Made by a program: the position numbers and the translations under genes
Notes under the pieces: generated by a model
What the model was told of the DNA's origin: nothing
Seen by the model: the letters and a program-made list of their open reading frames with translations, nothing else
Databases searched by the model: none
DNA from: Arcobacter sp.
GTDB taxonomy: Bacteria > Campylobacterota > Campylobacteria > Campylobacterales > Arcobacteraceae
NCBI GenBank assembly: GCA_002869565.1
Contig: PKUJ01000002.1
Span: forward strand, 169,125 to 233,124
Direction: 5' to 3'
DNA: 64,000 bases
In this document: positions 16,885 to 26,826 of the stretch, piece by piece
How positions within the stretch are numbered: the first letter of the stretch is position 1
Layout: the number at the start of each line of letters is the position of its first letter

Positions 16885-16890
16885 TATAAT
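16885..16890 (+). promoter_or_regulatory. Probable -10 box, main promoter of rpsL-rpsG-fusA
   Basis: TATAAT in AAGTATAATCGC would start transcription near 16897, leaving a leader of about 195 bases before rpsL. The box overlaps a small inverted repeat AAGTAT/ATACTT followed by T residues. Confidence 0.5.
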
Positions 16891-16939
16891 CGCATACTTT
16901 TTTAGAAAACACTCAACGTTTCTCTAGAATGGTAGTATC

Positions 16940-17030
16940 GTTTTGATTATGATTCTTATCATATGTCATGGCACCGTGAGGGTGTAACGAGAAGCCTGAG
17001 CCGCTTTACAGCTCAAACCAAGAAATAGAG
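16940..17030 (+). promoter_or_regulatory. Structured leader of the rpsL operon (candidate r-protein leader)
   Basis: The leader contains three successive stems: TATGAT/ATCATA (16948-16963), CACC/GGTG (about 16972-16984) and TGAGC/GCTCA (16997-17015). The segment 16968-17020 is much richer in GC than its surroundings. Ribosomal-protein operons commonly carry leaders bound by one of their own products. Here S7 or S12 would be candidates, but no known leader family was recognised. Confidence 0.45.
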
Positions 17031-17092
17031 AATCTTTAACTGATTCACACAATTAATTAATAGATTACTCTAAATATAAATAAAGGGAAAGA

Positions 17093-17467
17093 ATGCCTAC
17101 AATCAATCAGCTTGTAAGAAAAGAGCGAAAAAGAGTGATTAAAAAATCAAAATCACCAGCTTTAGAAAAATGTCCACAAAGAAGAGGAGTATGTACAAGA
17201 GTATATACTACAACTCCTAAAAAACCTAACTCGGCTTTAAGAAAAGTTGCAAAAGTTAGATTAACAACTGGGTTTGAAGTAATTTCATACATCGGTGGTG
17301 AGGGTCACAACCTTCAAGAACACTCTATCGTATTAGTTAGAGGGGGAAGAGTTAAAGATTTACCTGGTGTAAAATATCACATCGTTAGAGGTGCTTTAGA
17401 TACTGCTGGTGTTGCAAACAGAACTGTTGCAAGATCTAAATACGGTACTAAAAGACCAAAGAAATAA
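17093..17467 (+). CDS. rpsL: 30S ribosomal protein S12
   Basis: The 124-residue protein carries the invariant S12 motifs [30 protein letters not shown] (with the decoding-site Lys of KKPNSA) and [17 protein letters not shown], the sites of classic streptomycin-resistance changes. Both key lysines are present, so the sequence looks streptomycin-sensitive at these positions. It is the first gene of rpsL-rpsG-fusA. Unlike many Campylobacterota, no rpoBC precedes it in this window. GGGAAAG is its ribosome binding site. Confidence 0.98.
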   Translation: MPTINQLVRKERKRVIKKSKSPALEKCPQRRGVCTRVYTTTPKKPNSALRKVAKVRLTTGFEVISYIGGEGHNLQEHSIVLVRGGRVKDLPGVKYHIVRGALDTAGVANRTVARSKYGTKRPKK

Positions 17468-17471
17468 GTAG

Positions 17472-17951
<480 letters not shown>

Positions 17952-17960
17952 GAAATTAAA

Positions 17961-20069
17961 ATGGCAAGAGAAACACCACTTAACAGACTTAGAAATATCG
18001 GTATTGCTGCACACATTGATGCAGGTAAAACAACAACAACTGAAAGAATTTTATTCTATACAGGTGTTGAGCATAAAATTGGTGAGGTTCATGATGGTGC
18101 TGCTACTATGGACTGGATGGAACAAGAGCAAGAAAGAGGTATTACAATTACTTCTGCTGCTACTACTTGTCACTGGAAACACCCAAAAACTAATGACGAT
18201 TTAATGATTAACATCATTGACACTCCAGGTCACGTTGACTTTACAATTGAAGTTGAGAGATCTATGAGAGTTCTTGATGGTGCTGTAGCTGTATTTTGTT
18301 CAGTTGGTGGGGTTCAACCACAATCTGAAACTGTTTGGAGACAAGCAAACAAATATAGAGTTCCAAGAATGATTTTTGTTAACAAAATGGATAGAACTGG
18401 TGCAGATTTCTTTAATGTTGAAGAGCAAGTTAATACTAGACTTAAATCAAATGCCATTCCTATTCAAATTCCTATTGGAGCTGAAGAAAACTTCCAAGGT
18501 GTAGTTGATTTAGTAACAATGAAAGCTGTTGTATGGGATATTGATGCTGCAATGGGTTCTAACTATCATATCGAAGATATTCCTGCTGACTTACAAGAGT
18601 TAGCTGAAGAATATAGAGAAAAAATGGTAGAGGCTGCTGCTGAACAAGTTGACGAATATATGGAAAAATACCTTGAAGGTGAAGAACTTACTGAAGAGGA
18701 AATTGTTATCGGTCTTAAAAAAGGTTGTTTAGCAATGGAAATTACTCCAATGACTTGTGGTACTGCATTTAAAAATAAAGGTGTTCAAACTTTACTTGAC
18801 GCTGTTGCTATGTACTTACCTTCTCCATTAGAAGTTGAAGATATCAAAGGTGAAACTCAAGACGGTGAAGCTGTTGTTGTTCCATCTACTGATAATGGTG
18901 AAGTTGCAGGTCTTGCATTTAAGATTATGACTGATCCATTTGTTGGACAATTAACTTTTACAAGAATCTATAGAGGTGTTCTTAAGTCTGGTACTTATGT
19001 AATGAACTCAACTAAGATGAAAAAAGAGAGAATTGGTAGACTTCTTAAGATGCATGCTATCAAAAGAGAAGAAGTTACTGAATTATATGCTGGTGAAATC
19101 GGTGCAGTAGTTGGTCTTAAAAATACTATTACAGGTGATACACTTGCTTCTCAAAAAGATCCAGTTATTCTTGAAAGAATGGATTTCCCAGAACCAGTTA
19201 TTTCTGTTGCAGTTGAACCAAAAACTAAAGCTGACCAAGAAAAAATGGGTATTGCTTTAGGAAAATTAGCTCAAGAAGATCCATCTTTTAGAGTTGCTAC
19301 AGATGAAGAATCTGGTCAAACTATTATTTCAGGAATGGGTGAACTTAACCTTGAAATTCTTGTAGATAGAATGAAAAGAGAATTCTCAGTTGAAGCTGAA
19401 GTTGGTGCTCCTCAAGTTGCATATAGAGAAACTATTAAAAATGCAGTTCAACAAGAGTACAAATATGCTAAACAATCTGGTGGTAAAGGTCAATATGGTC
19501 ATGTATATTTAACTATTACTCCATTACCTGCTGATTCTGAAGAAAACTATATCTTTACATCATCTATCAAAGGTGGTTCTGTTCCAAAAGAATACGTTCC
19601 TGCTGTTGATAAAGGTTGTCAAGAAGCTATGGCTGGTGGTATTTTAGCTGGTTATCCATTAGTTAATATTGCAGTTGATTTATATGATGGTTCTTACCAT
19701 GATGTGGATTCATCTGAAATGGCATTTAAACTTGCTGCTTCTATGGGTTTCAAAAAAGGTTGTAGATCAGATGCTGCTCAACCTGTAATTCTTGAACCAA
19801 TTATGAAAGTTGAAATCGAAACTCCTGAAGATTATATGGGAGATGTTATCGGTGACGTTAACAAAAGAAGAGGACAAGTTCAATCTATGGATGACAGAGC
19901 TGGTGTTAAACTAGTTGTTGCAATGATTCCATTGGCTGAAATGTTCGGTTACTCTACAGACTTAAGATCTATGTCTCAAGGTAGAGCAACATATTCTATG
20001 ATTTTTGATAACTACTTAGACGTTCCAAAGAATGTTTCAGAAGAAATCATTAAAAAGAGAAATGGTTAA
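17961..20069 (+). CDS. fusA: Elongation factor G
   Basis: The 702-residue GTPase has G1 AHIDAGKTT, the switch [11 protein letters not shown]3 DTPGHVDF, G4 NKMDRTGAD, and the domain IV region with GKGQYGHV, as in bacterial EF-G1. It drives translocation on the ribosome. It is the last gene of the operon. No tuf gene follows, and a perfect 11-bp terminator hairpin starts 9 bases after its stop codon. Confidence 0.98.
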   Translation: MARETPLNRLRNIGIAAHIDAGKTTTTERILFYTGVEHKIGEVHDGAATMDWMEQEQERGITITSAATTCHWKHPKTNDDLMINIIDTPGHVDFTIEVERSMRVLDGAVAVFCSVGGVQPQSETVWRQANKYRVPRMIFVNKMDRTGADFFNVEEQVNTRLKSNAIPIQIPIGAEENFQGVVDLVTMKAVVWDIDAAMGSNYHIEDIPADLQELAEEYREKMVEAAAEQVDEYMEKYLEGEELTEEEIVIGLKKGCLAMEITPMTCGTAFKNKGVQTLLDAVAMYLPSPLEVEDIKGETQDGEAVVVPSTDNGEVAGLAFKIMTDPFVGQLTFTRIYRGVLKSGTYVMNSTKMKKERIGRLLKMHAIKREEVTELYAGEIGAVVGLKNTITGDTLASQKDPVILERMDFPEPVISVAVEPKTKADQEKMGIALGKLAQEDPSFRVATDEESGQTIISGMGELNLEILVDRMKREFSVEAEVGAPQVAYRETIKNAVQQEYKYAKQSGGKGQYGHVYLTITPLPADSEENYIFTSSIKGGSVPKEYVPAVDKGCQEAMAGGILAGYPLVNIAVDLYDGSYHDVDSSEMAFKLAASMGFKKGCRSDAAQPVILEPIMKVEIETPEDYMGDVIGDVNKRRGQVQSMDDRAGVKLVVAMIPLAEMFGYSTDLRSMSQGRATYSMIFDNYLDVPKNVSEEIIKKRNG

Positions 20070-20078
20070 AACTGTTTA

Positions 20079-20104
20079 AAAAGAGTGACCTGCGTCACTC
20101 TTTT
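20079..20104 (+). terminator. Terminator of the str operon
   Basis: Arms AAAAGAGTGAC (20079-20089) and GTCACTCTTTT (20094-20104) pair perfectly around a CTGC loop. The right arm ends in TTTT. Confidence 0.85.
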
Positions 20105-20106
20105 AG

Positions 20107-20272
20107 GTTTTACACAAAGGGATTTCTTCACTATGCTCCGGCATAACGAGATTTTGTATATGTAATAGAAATCTATGATTTCGTAATTACATCTTTTTGC
20201 TTGCAATCTCTGTGAGAAAATGTCCGAAAAGGCTATCCTTCGAACGTCTATGTTTGCGGGATAGCCTTTTTT
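20107..20272. ncRNA. Structured intergenic segment, candidate small RNA or dispersed repeat
   Basis: Between fusA and the SPOR-like gene lies a 338-base gap. Its first half holds three further stems: TATGC-TCCG-GCATA (20132-20145), a nested GTAAT/ATTAC plus GAAAT/ATTTC hairpin (20162-20190), and a 12-bp terminator-like stem AAAAGGCTATCC/GGATAGCCTTTT (20227-20270) followed by TT. The rest (20281-20407) is AT-rich and shows nothing clear beyond a possible promoter. A short RNA ending at the last stem, or a repeated intergenic element, would both fit. Confidence 0.4.
20227..20272. terminator. Strong hairpin with T-run, possibly bidirectional terminator
   Basis: A 12-bp perfect stem with a 20-base loop is flanked by AAAA on one side and TTTTTT on the other, so it could end transcripts from either direction. 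Confidence 0.6.
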
Positions 20273-20407
20273 CGTTACAGAGTAACTTTCTCTTTTTATA
20301 TCTAAAATATACATATTTTTCTCACTTTTTTTTTAAATTTATATTCTAAATCCTTTTTTAAATTATTATTGGATAAAATCTCCTAATATCCTACAATAAG
20401 TGAAATA

Positions 20408-22324
20408 ATGTCAAATATTAAAAATTTACTATTCTTATTAATTATTGCTATATCACTAAATGCAGAAACGCTAAAAGATGTAGTATATGTTGAAGATAAA
20501 AGCAGTACGGAAATTAGCTTAAAAGACGAATTTTTTAATGACAATACTAAAATGTACACTATAAGTATTGGTACTCTTACATTAAGTAGACATGATCCTA
20601 TCGATTTTTTTAAAACATATAAAATGACAAATGCACTAGCTTATAAATATGGGCAAAATAAAGAATTTGCAAGAGTAATAGCGGGTGTATACAAAACTGG
20701 AACAGAAGCTGCAAATGCTATAAAAAAATTAGATCCAAGATTACGAAATAATAAACCGTATTCTGCAAAATTGATTAGACATCAGAGATTATACAAAGAA
20801 GATATGGGAATTGTTGAAAAAAAAGTTACAAAAGTTAATTTAGATACTAATAAAGTATCGGAAATAATAGAATCAAAAAACTCTGTCTATGTTGAAGCAA
20901 ATGAAGGTTCACAAAATTTGAAGAAAGAATTTTTTAATAAAAATTCTAAATATTATTCAATTGCTTTAGGAAGTATATCTTTAGATAAGAATTCAATACA
21001 GAATTTTTTCAATACTTATGAAGTAGGGGATAAAGCTTTAGCTCATGTATATGGAAAGAATAAGGATAAAGTAAGAATTATATATGGATTATATAAAACA
21101 AGAGAAGAAGCATCTTTAGCTTTAGCAAATTTCAATGAAAACTTAAAACAGAACAAGCCTTATTCAATGAAAATGCATAAGTTTCAACATTTTTATAAAA
21201 AAAGTTTTCAAAATGATTCTGATAATAATTCTATTGTTGAATTAAAAGTAAATGACAAAAAAAATGAAAAAAAAATTTTAAATCCAAAAATTAGTGATGA
21301 GATAAAAATAGTTAAAAAAGAAGATAAACCAATAATTAAAGAAGTTAAAAAAGAAGTTATATCGCAAAAAGATAATATTCCTAAAAAACTTGAAGCAAAA
21401 AAAATAGAAGTTAAAAAGCCTATTAATAAAATAGTAAAAAAAATAAAACCAGTAAAACCGTCAAAAGAAGATTTAAATAAAAATAGATTTGTTAAATACT
21501 CAAAATTGGAAGATGTATATTATATTGAGAGTGATGGAAATTTTAATATTTTAAGTGAAGTATTTCTAAATGATAAAAGTTCATTTTATACAGTAGACTT
21601 AGGAGAATTAAAATTAAGAGATACTTCAATTGAAGAATTTTTTATTAAAAATGGTATGCAAAATGATACACTTGCTTATAAATATGGAGATAATAAAGAA
21701 TATGCGAGAATAGTTTATGGAGCTTATGAAACTAAAGATGATGCAACAAATGCAGTTAAGACTTTAAATTTAAATACGAAATTAGAAAAACCACGGGTAA
21801 GTAATATTAAAAATCATCAAAAGTTATATAAAAACTTTCATAAAATAAGTAGCAAAACAAAAAACTCTAAACAATTAGTAGAAAGTGATATTATTGAAAC
21901 AGACTTTAGAAAAAATTCAGATTCCTTTTTAGATGATATGGTTTATGTCGAGAATTTTAATGAAAAAAACTTATTAAAAGAAGAATTTTTTAATGAAAAC
22001 TCTTCTTTATATACAATAACTTTAATAACTTTTTTAAAAAATGAAATGAGTCCTGAGAAGTTTTTTAATATGCATAACTTAACAAAGAATGTTCTTGCTT
22101 ATCCAATTGGAAGTGTAAATAGTTATTATAGAGTTATTTATGGATTATATGAGAGTTCGGAAGATGCAAGAAATGCAATTGAAAATTTAGATCCAGAATT
22201 GCGTAAAAATATACCATATGTTTCTAGGGTTAGTACAAATCAGAAAAAATTTGAGAGTTATAATAATAGAGTTTTGAATAATGAGATTAATAAAGTAAAA
22301 AAAATAGAGTTAAGAAATAAGTAG
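20408..22324 (+). CDS. Secreted protein with four SPOR-like repeats
   Basis: The 638-residue protein has a signal peptide (about residues 1-20, ending LNA). It then has four repeats of about 105 residues starting near residues 25, 159, 368 and 511. Each runs from YVE..LKEEFFN through Y(T/S)I.LG, an FF motif, LAYKYG, R(I/V)IYGLYKT and ending in an LDP.LR..KPYS segment. The pattern resembles DamX-type SPOR domains, which bind denuded peptidoglycan glycans. A lysine-rich linker (about 275-365) separates repeats 2 and 3. The start of nadK follows after 10 bases. A role in the cell wall or division is inferred. Confidence 0.72.
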   Translation: MSNIKNLLFLLIIAISLNAETLKDVVYVEDKSSTEISLKDEFFNDNTKMYTISIGTLTLSRHDPIDFFKTYKMTNALAYKYGQNKEFARVIAGVYKTGTEAANAIKKLDPRLRNNKPYSAKLIRHQRLYKEDMGIVEKKVTKVNLDTNKVSEIIESKNSVYVEANEGSQNLKKEFFNKNSKYYSIALGSISLDKNSIQNFFNTYEVGDKALAHVYGKNKDKVRIIYGLYKTREEASLALANFNENLKQNKPYSMKMHKFQHFYKKSFQNDSDNNSIVELKVNDKKNEKKILNPKISDEIKIVKKEDKPIIKEVKKEVISQKDNIPKKLEAKKIEVKKPINKIVKKIKPVKPSKEDLNKNRFVKYSKLEDVYYIESDGNFNILSEVFLNDKSSFYTVDLGELKLRDTSIEEFFIKNGMQNDTLAYKYGDNKEYARIVYGAYETKDDATNAVKTLNLNTKLEKPRVSNIKNHQKLYKNFHKISSKTKNSKQLVESDIIETDFRKNSDSFLDDMVYVENFNEKNLLKEEFFNENSSLYTITLITFLKNEMSPEKFFNMHNLTKNVLAYPIGSVNSYYRVIYGLYESSEDARNAIENLDPELRKNIPYVSRVSTNQKKFESYNNRVLNNEINKVKKIELRNK

Positions 22325-22334
22325 GAAAGAACAT

Positions 22335-23204
22335 TTGAAAGTTACAAGAAGTACAGAAAAATTAATATCTCCAAAAAAAGCAGGTGTAATATTAAAACCA
22401 GATTCACCAGACATTAAAAAAGAGTTTTTAGAGATAAAAAAATATTTTGCAGTATATAATATTAAAATTATGTTGGAACAAAAAAGTGCTTTAATGATAA
22501 ATGAAGAAGATGGTTTATCTTTAGAAGAACTTTGTAAAAATGTAGATTTTTTAATTTCTGTTGGAGGAGATGGTACTTTACTTTCAGTTGTAAGAAATTC
22601 TTTTAAATATGATATTCCAATTTTAGGAATTCATATGGGAACACTAGGGTTCTTAACAGATATAATATATGACAAGCTACCTAATTTTCTAAATGAATTT
22701 AATAATAACAATTATAAAATTGATAATAGAATGTTAGTGGAATGTCATGTTGATGATAAAGTTTTTGTAGCATTTAACGATATAGTTATTTCTAGAAAAA
22801 CTGTATCTTCAATGATAAAAATAAAAGCTAAAATTGACGGAAACTCTTTTAATAGTTATTATGGAGATGGAGTAATTATTTCAACTCCCACAGGTTCTAC
22901 CGCATACAATTTATCTGTGGGTGGCCCAATCGTTTATCCTTTGACTGAAGCTTTTATTATAACGCCAGTAGCTCCTCATAGTTTGACACAGAGGCCATTA
23001 GTTATGCCAGCAGATGTAGAAATTGAATTTAAGATTAAAGATAAGCAAGGTGCTGTATTATTAATTGATGGGCAAGATACTTACGAAGTTGAAGATGAAA
23101 CAGTTATTAAAGTAACAATTGCAAGTAAAAAAGCTAAGTTAATACATAGAACAAAAAGAAACTTTTTTGAAGTTTTAAATGATAAGTTAGGGTGGGGTAA
23201 TTAA
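22335..23204 (+). CDS. nadK: NAD kinase
   Basis: The 289-residue protein has the GGDGT motif (77-81) with the catalytic Asp, NDIVISR, the conserved loop TPTGSTAYNLSVGGPIV, and LIDGQ near the end, the signature of ATP-NAD kinases that make NADP. The start is TTG with AGGAAAG upstream. It lies between the SPOR-like gene and recN, an arrangement (nadK-recN) that is common in bacteria. Confidence 0.96.
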   Translation: MKVTRSTEKLISPKKAGVILKPDSPDIKKEFLEIKKYFAVYNIKIMLEQKSALMINEEDGLSLEELCKNVDFLISVGGDGTLLSVVRNSFKYDIPILGIHMGTLGFLTDIIYDKLPNFLNEFNNNNYKIDNRMLVECHVDDKVFVAFNDIVISRKTVSSMIKIKAKIDGNSFNSYYGDGVIISTPTGSTAYNLSVGGPIVYPLTEAFIITPVAPHSLTQRPLVMPADVEIEFKIKDKQGAVLLIDGQDTYEVEDETVIKVTIASKKAKLIHRTKRNFFEVLNDKLGWGN

Positions 23205-23209
23205 TTTAA

Positions 23210-24751
23210 ATGATTAATAGAATATATCTAAAAGATTTTTTGTCTTTTAGAGAGGTAGATTTAGAAATAAAAAAAGGATTAGTGGTATTTACAGGACCAA
23301 GTGGTGCTGGTAAATCAGTTTTAATGCAATCTATTTTATCACTATTTGGAATAAGTGATTCAAAAGCTAGTTTAGGTGAAATTGCTATTAGTAATTTAAA
23401 TATTGTAGATGACTCTTTTGATATTGAAGCTGATGATGATATTATAATTAAGCAAATAAAAAAAGATAAAAGTAGATACTTTTTGAATTCTCAAAGCATA
23501 TCAAAAAAGAATTTAAATCAATTTTCTAAAAAATTAATTAAGCATTTACATTTAAAAGATACAAGCGATTTTGATAGTCCTAAACTAATTGATTTTTTAG
23601 ACTCTTTATGTATTAAAAAATTTGATGATTTTAAAAATTTAAAAAATGATTTTGATGATTCTTATTGTAAACTTCAAAAAATAAAAGAAGAACTAAAAAA
23701 GATAAATGAAGATGAGTCTAAATTAGAAGATTTAAAAGAGTTCGCAAAATTTGAGATTGAGAAAATATCTTCTTTAAACCCTCAAATTGGTGAATATGAA
23801 GAATTAAATGATATCAAAAAGAAATTATAAAAAAAAGAAAAAATTCAAGAAGCTATGGAAAAAGCAACACCACTTTTTACTTATACTTCTTCTGCTAATT
23901 TAGCCTTAGATTTAATGAATGAAGATGCTACATTTTTTGATGATGCAATTAATGAACTAAACAATATTTTTGAAAAATTTAGTGATTCACTTCTTGAGCT
24001 TGAAGAACTCGATGTGGAAAATGTTTTAGATAGAATTGAAAAATTATCTAGTTTACAAAAAAGATTTGGATCAATTGAAGAAGCTCTTAATTATAAGAAA
24101 CAAAAAGAAGAAGAATTAGACTCTTATGAAAATATTTCTTTTGAAAAAGCTATTTTAGAAAAAAATCTAGTGAAAACTTTGCAAGAAGTTAAATCTAAAG
24201 CTATTGAAATTTCAAAATATAGATTAAAATCTAGTGAAATATTAGAAGAAAAAATTAATCATTATTTAGCTTACTTATATTTATCAAATGCAAAAATAAA
24301 ATTAGTAAAAAAAGAATTAGATAAATCAGGATTAGATAAAGTTGAGTTTGAATTAAATGGTGTTAATTTAGAAACTATATCATCTGGTGAATTTAATAGA
24401 TTAAGATTAGCTCTTTTAACTTCAATTAGTGAATTTGATATTATTAAAAATGGTATACTTTTTTTAGATGAAATTGATGCAAATTTAAGTGGAAAAGAGA
24501 GTTCTGCTATTGCAACAGTTTTATATAAATTATCTCAGACATATCAAATATTTGCAATATCTCATCAACCTCAATTGACTTCAACGGCAGACCAGCATTT
24601 TTTAGTAGATAAAAAAGATGGTATTTCAACAGTAACAAATCTTGATAGTTCTTCAAGAATTGATGAAATCGCAAGAATGATTAGTGGCGAAAATATTACA
24701 GATGATGCATACAGTTTTGCAAAAAATTTATTAAATAAGAAAAAGAGTTAA
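23210..24751 (+). pseudogene. recN: DNA repair ATPase RecN, interrupted by an in-frame TAA at codon 207
   Basis: Two fragments in the same frame, 23210-23830 and 23855-24751, together make a normal-length RecN of 513 positions. The first part has Walker A GPSGAGKS (29-36). The second has the ABC signature SSGEFNRLR, Walker B ILFLDEIDANLSG and the SHQPQ switch. A single TAA (23828-23830) sits in the coiled coil between DIKKKL and KKEKIQEA. Either half alone lacks part of the ATPase site, so without readthrough the SMC-like double-strand-break repair protein should be inactive. A sequencing error is possible. It ends tail-to-tail with the ankyrin gene. Confidence 0.88.
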
Positions 24752-26676
24752 TCTTCTACGAAGAACTCTTTTTTCATATTATCTATTAACATACTAATCT
24801 TCAATTTTTGGGATTTTGTTCTAGCTTTTTCTTCTAATATCTTTAAATTTTTATGAAATTTTTTTAAGAAATTTAGTATATATTTTTTCTTATGATAGGG
24901 ATTATTTATATGACCTTTCATCTCTATAATTTCTAATACCAAATCTGTATATCCTAAGAATGCAGCATAGTTTAAAGCCAAAACACCATATTTATCAGGT
25001 TCATTTAAAAGAGGTTTATTGTAAGCATAGATTAGTTTAAATATCTTGATATTATTTTTCCAAATAGAATTATGTAAAATATTTCTTCCTCTATTATCAA
25101 TGGCATTTATATCTGCACCTGAATGTAAAAGCATCTTAATTGTTGTTATGTCGCAATTTAAAATGGCTTTATGAAGAGTGATTCCTCCATATGAATCTTT
25201 TGCATTTACATTTGCACCCATTGCAATAATTGCTTGTAAATTATTGTGATACTCTTTTTGTTCTACAACTTTTTTAAATCTTTGATTTTCTTCCATATAG
25301 TTATAAATAATATTTTGATTTTCTTTATTAGGCTGATTAATATCTGCACCTTGTTTTATCAATAGTTTTACTAGTTCAATATTTCCATATCTTAATGCAT
25401 CAAAAAAATATGGTTCTCCTTTAGAATTTAATTGTGTTAAATTTGAATCAGTGTTAACAAGAACACTCTCTAATATAGCTTTATAATCTGTTTTAAAATC
25501 AATATCTTTTTTTTCTGAACTTTTTACTTTCTTAGCATTCTTAACAATAAGTGTTGCATCAACTAATTTTTCTATAACAGTTTTGCCTACACTATTTTCT
25601 ATATTAGGGTTTGCTCCAAAATCTAAAAGTAAACGATTAACTTCTGAATAATCTAAACCTCTTGTTATAACTGAGCTTAAGGCTGTTTCTTTATTACTAT
25701 TTAATATATCAATGTTTACTTCATATTCAAAAAGAATATTTAAAACATCGATACATTTATTTTTTGAAGGAAGTGAAAGTATAGTTTCATCTTGTTTATT
25801 AAAAATTGAAGTATCAAAATTTTCTTCTAAAATTATGGGTATAAATTCTATTAATTGTTTTATTTTTATTTTATCTTTTTCTAATTCTTCTACATTATCA
25901 TAGGATAAAGTATTTTTTCTTTTTATAATATCTTTTATTAAATGATGAAGTATAGTATCATTATTGTCGTCAAGACAATTTATATCTAAACCATTCTCTA
26001 AGAGTAAATGAAAAATGTCTTCACTTTCGATTCCATTTAATACTACATAAAAAAGAATATTTCTTTCTTTATTATCCAAAATATCAAAGTTTTCAAAGTT
26101 ACTTAGAATTGTATTTAATATATCTTTATTAGCATAAGTATATTTATAAAATAGAATTTCATTTGTGATTTTGAAGTTTTTATCATTGAAAAGGTCACTT
26201 ATAATTTGATAATTTTGTGCTTTTATTGCTATATGAAGTAAAGTTAAGTTTCTCTTGTTTTTTCTATTTACATCCTTTATATATTTTTTAAGTAATCTAT
26301 ATGCATTGTATTTATTATTAAAAACAGCATATTCAATGGGAGTATAACCATTATAATCTTCATCATTTACATTTGCATTCATTCTAAGAAGTTCATTAAT
26401 CGCATCTAAGTATCCATTTTGTGCTGCAATCATTAAAGCTGTTACTCCAAATGAATCAGCTAAATTATAATCTATTCCATTTTTTAGTAAGCATTTTACA
26501 GATTCTATTTTATTTTCACTTATTATAAGATGTAAAAAATTTTGTAAATCTTGATTTTTATGATTTATATCCACATCTTTAAGCATTGAATTTACTTTGC
26601 TTTCATTAAAACTTTTACTTTTTAATTCATCTAATAAATCATCTGCTGTTGCTTTCTTGAACAGTCTTTGAATCAT
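24748..26676 (-). CDS. Ankyrin-repeat protein
   Basis: The 642-residue protein consists almost wholly of ankyrin-type repeats, clear ones including VTALMIAAQNGYLDAINELL, YTPIEYAVFNN, LTLLHIAIKAQNYQII, EPYFFDALRYGNIELVKLLI, ITLHKAILNCDITTIKMLL and RNILHNSIWKN. The spacing between clear repeats suggests about fifteen units, several of them degenerate. No signal peptide or membrane segment is visible, so it is probably a cytoplasmic protein-binding scaffold. Its partner is unknown. The last bases overlap the stop of recN on the opposite strand. Confidence 0.82.
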   Translation of the reverse strand: MIQRLFKKATADDLLDELKSKSFNESKVNSMLKDVDINHKNQDLQNFLHLIISENKIESVKCLLKNGIDYNLADSFGVTALMIAAQNGYLDAINELLRMNANVNDEDYNGYTPIEYAVFNNKYNAYRLLKKYIKDVNRKNKRNLTLLHIAIKAQNYQIISDLFNDKNFKITNEILFYKYTYANKDILNTILSNFENFDILDNKERNILFYVVLNGIESEDIFHLLLENGLDINCLDDNNDTILHHLIKDIIKRKNTLSYDNVEELEKDKIKIKQLIEFIPIILEENFDTSIFNKQDETILSLPSKNKCIDVLNILFEYEVNIDILNSNKETALSSVITRGLDYSEVNRLLLDFGANPNIENSVGKTVIEKLVDATLIVKNAKKVKSSEKKDIDFKTDYKAILESVLVNTDSNLTQLNSKGEPYFFDALRYGNIELVKLLIKQGADINQPNKENQNIIYNYMEENQRFKKVVEQKEYHNNLQAIIAMGANVNAKDSYGGITLHKAILNCDITTIKMLLHSGADINAIDNRGRNILHNSIWKNNIKIFKLIYAYNKPLLNEPDKYGVLALNYAAFLGYTDLVLEIIEMKGHINNPYHKKKYILNFLKKFHKNLKILEEKARTKSQKLKISMLIDNMKKEFFVED

Positions 26677-26782
26677 TTCTATTCCTTTATAAGAGTTTTA
26701 TTCTAACATAAAAAAATAAAAAATAAAAATAAAAATAATAATAATAATCTTATCAAAAAATGTAAATTTAGCAATTAATTGA

Positions 26783-26800
26783 TATAATAATCAATATAAT
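26783..26800 (+). promoter_or_regulatory. Two closely spaced -10-like boxes before the CZB chemoreceptor
   Basis: TATAAT occurs at 26783-26788 and again at 26795-26800, in the divergent gap with the ankyrin gene. The second would start transcription about 20 bases before the ATG at 26827. Confidence 0.45.
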
Positions 26801-26826
26801 GCAAAAATATATATTAGGATGTGTTT

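Noticed and set aside
20162..20190. tRNA-like hairpin in the gap behind fusA
   Set aside because: There is no T-loop consensus, no acceptor stem and no anticodon arm geometry; only a nested stem is present.
20066..20314. Minus-strand open frame of 82 codons behind fusA
   Set aside because: It runs through two strong hairpins and has no recognisable domain; the sequence is better explained as structured non-coding DNA.
23210..24751. Two separate genes instead of one interrupted recN
   Set aside because: Both parts are in the same frame, contain complementary halves of one ATPase, and add up to normal RecN length; the second lacks its own ribosome binding site.
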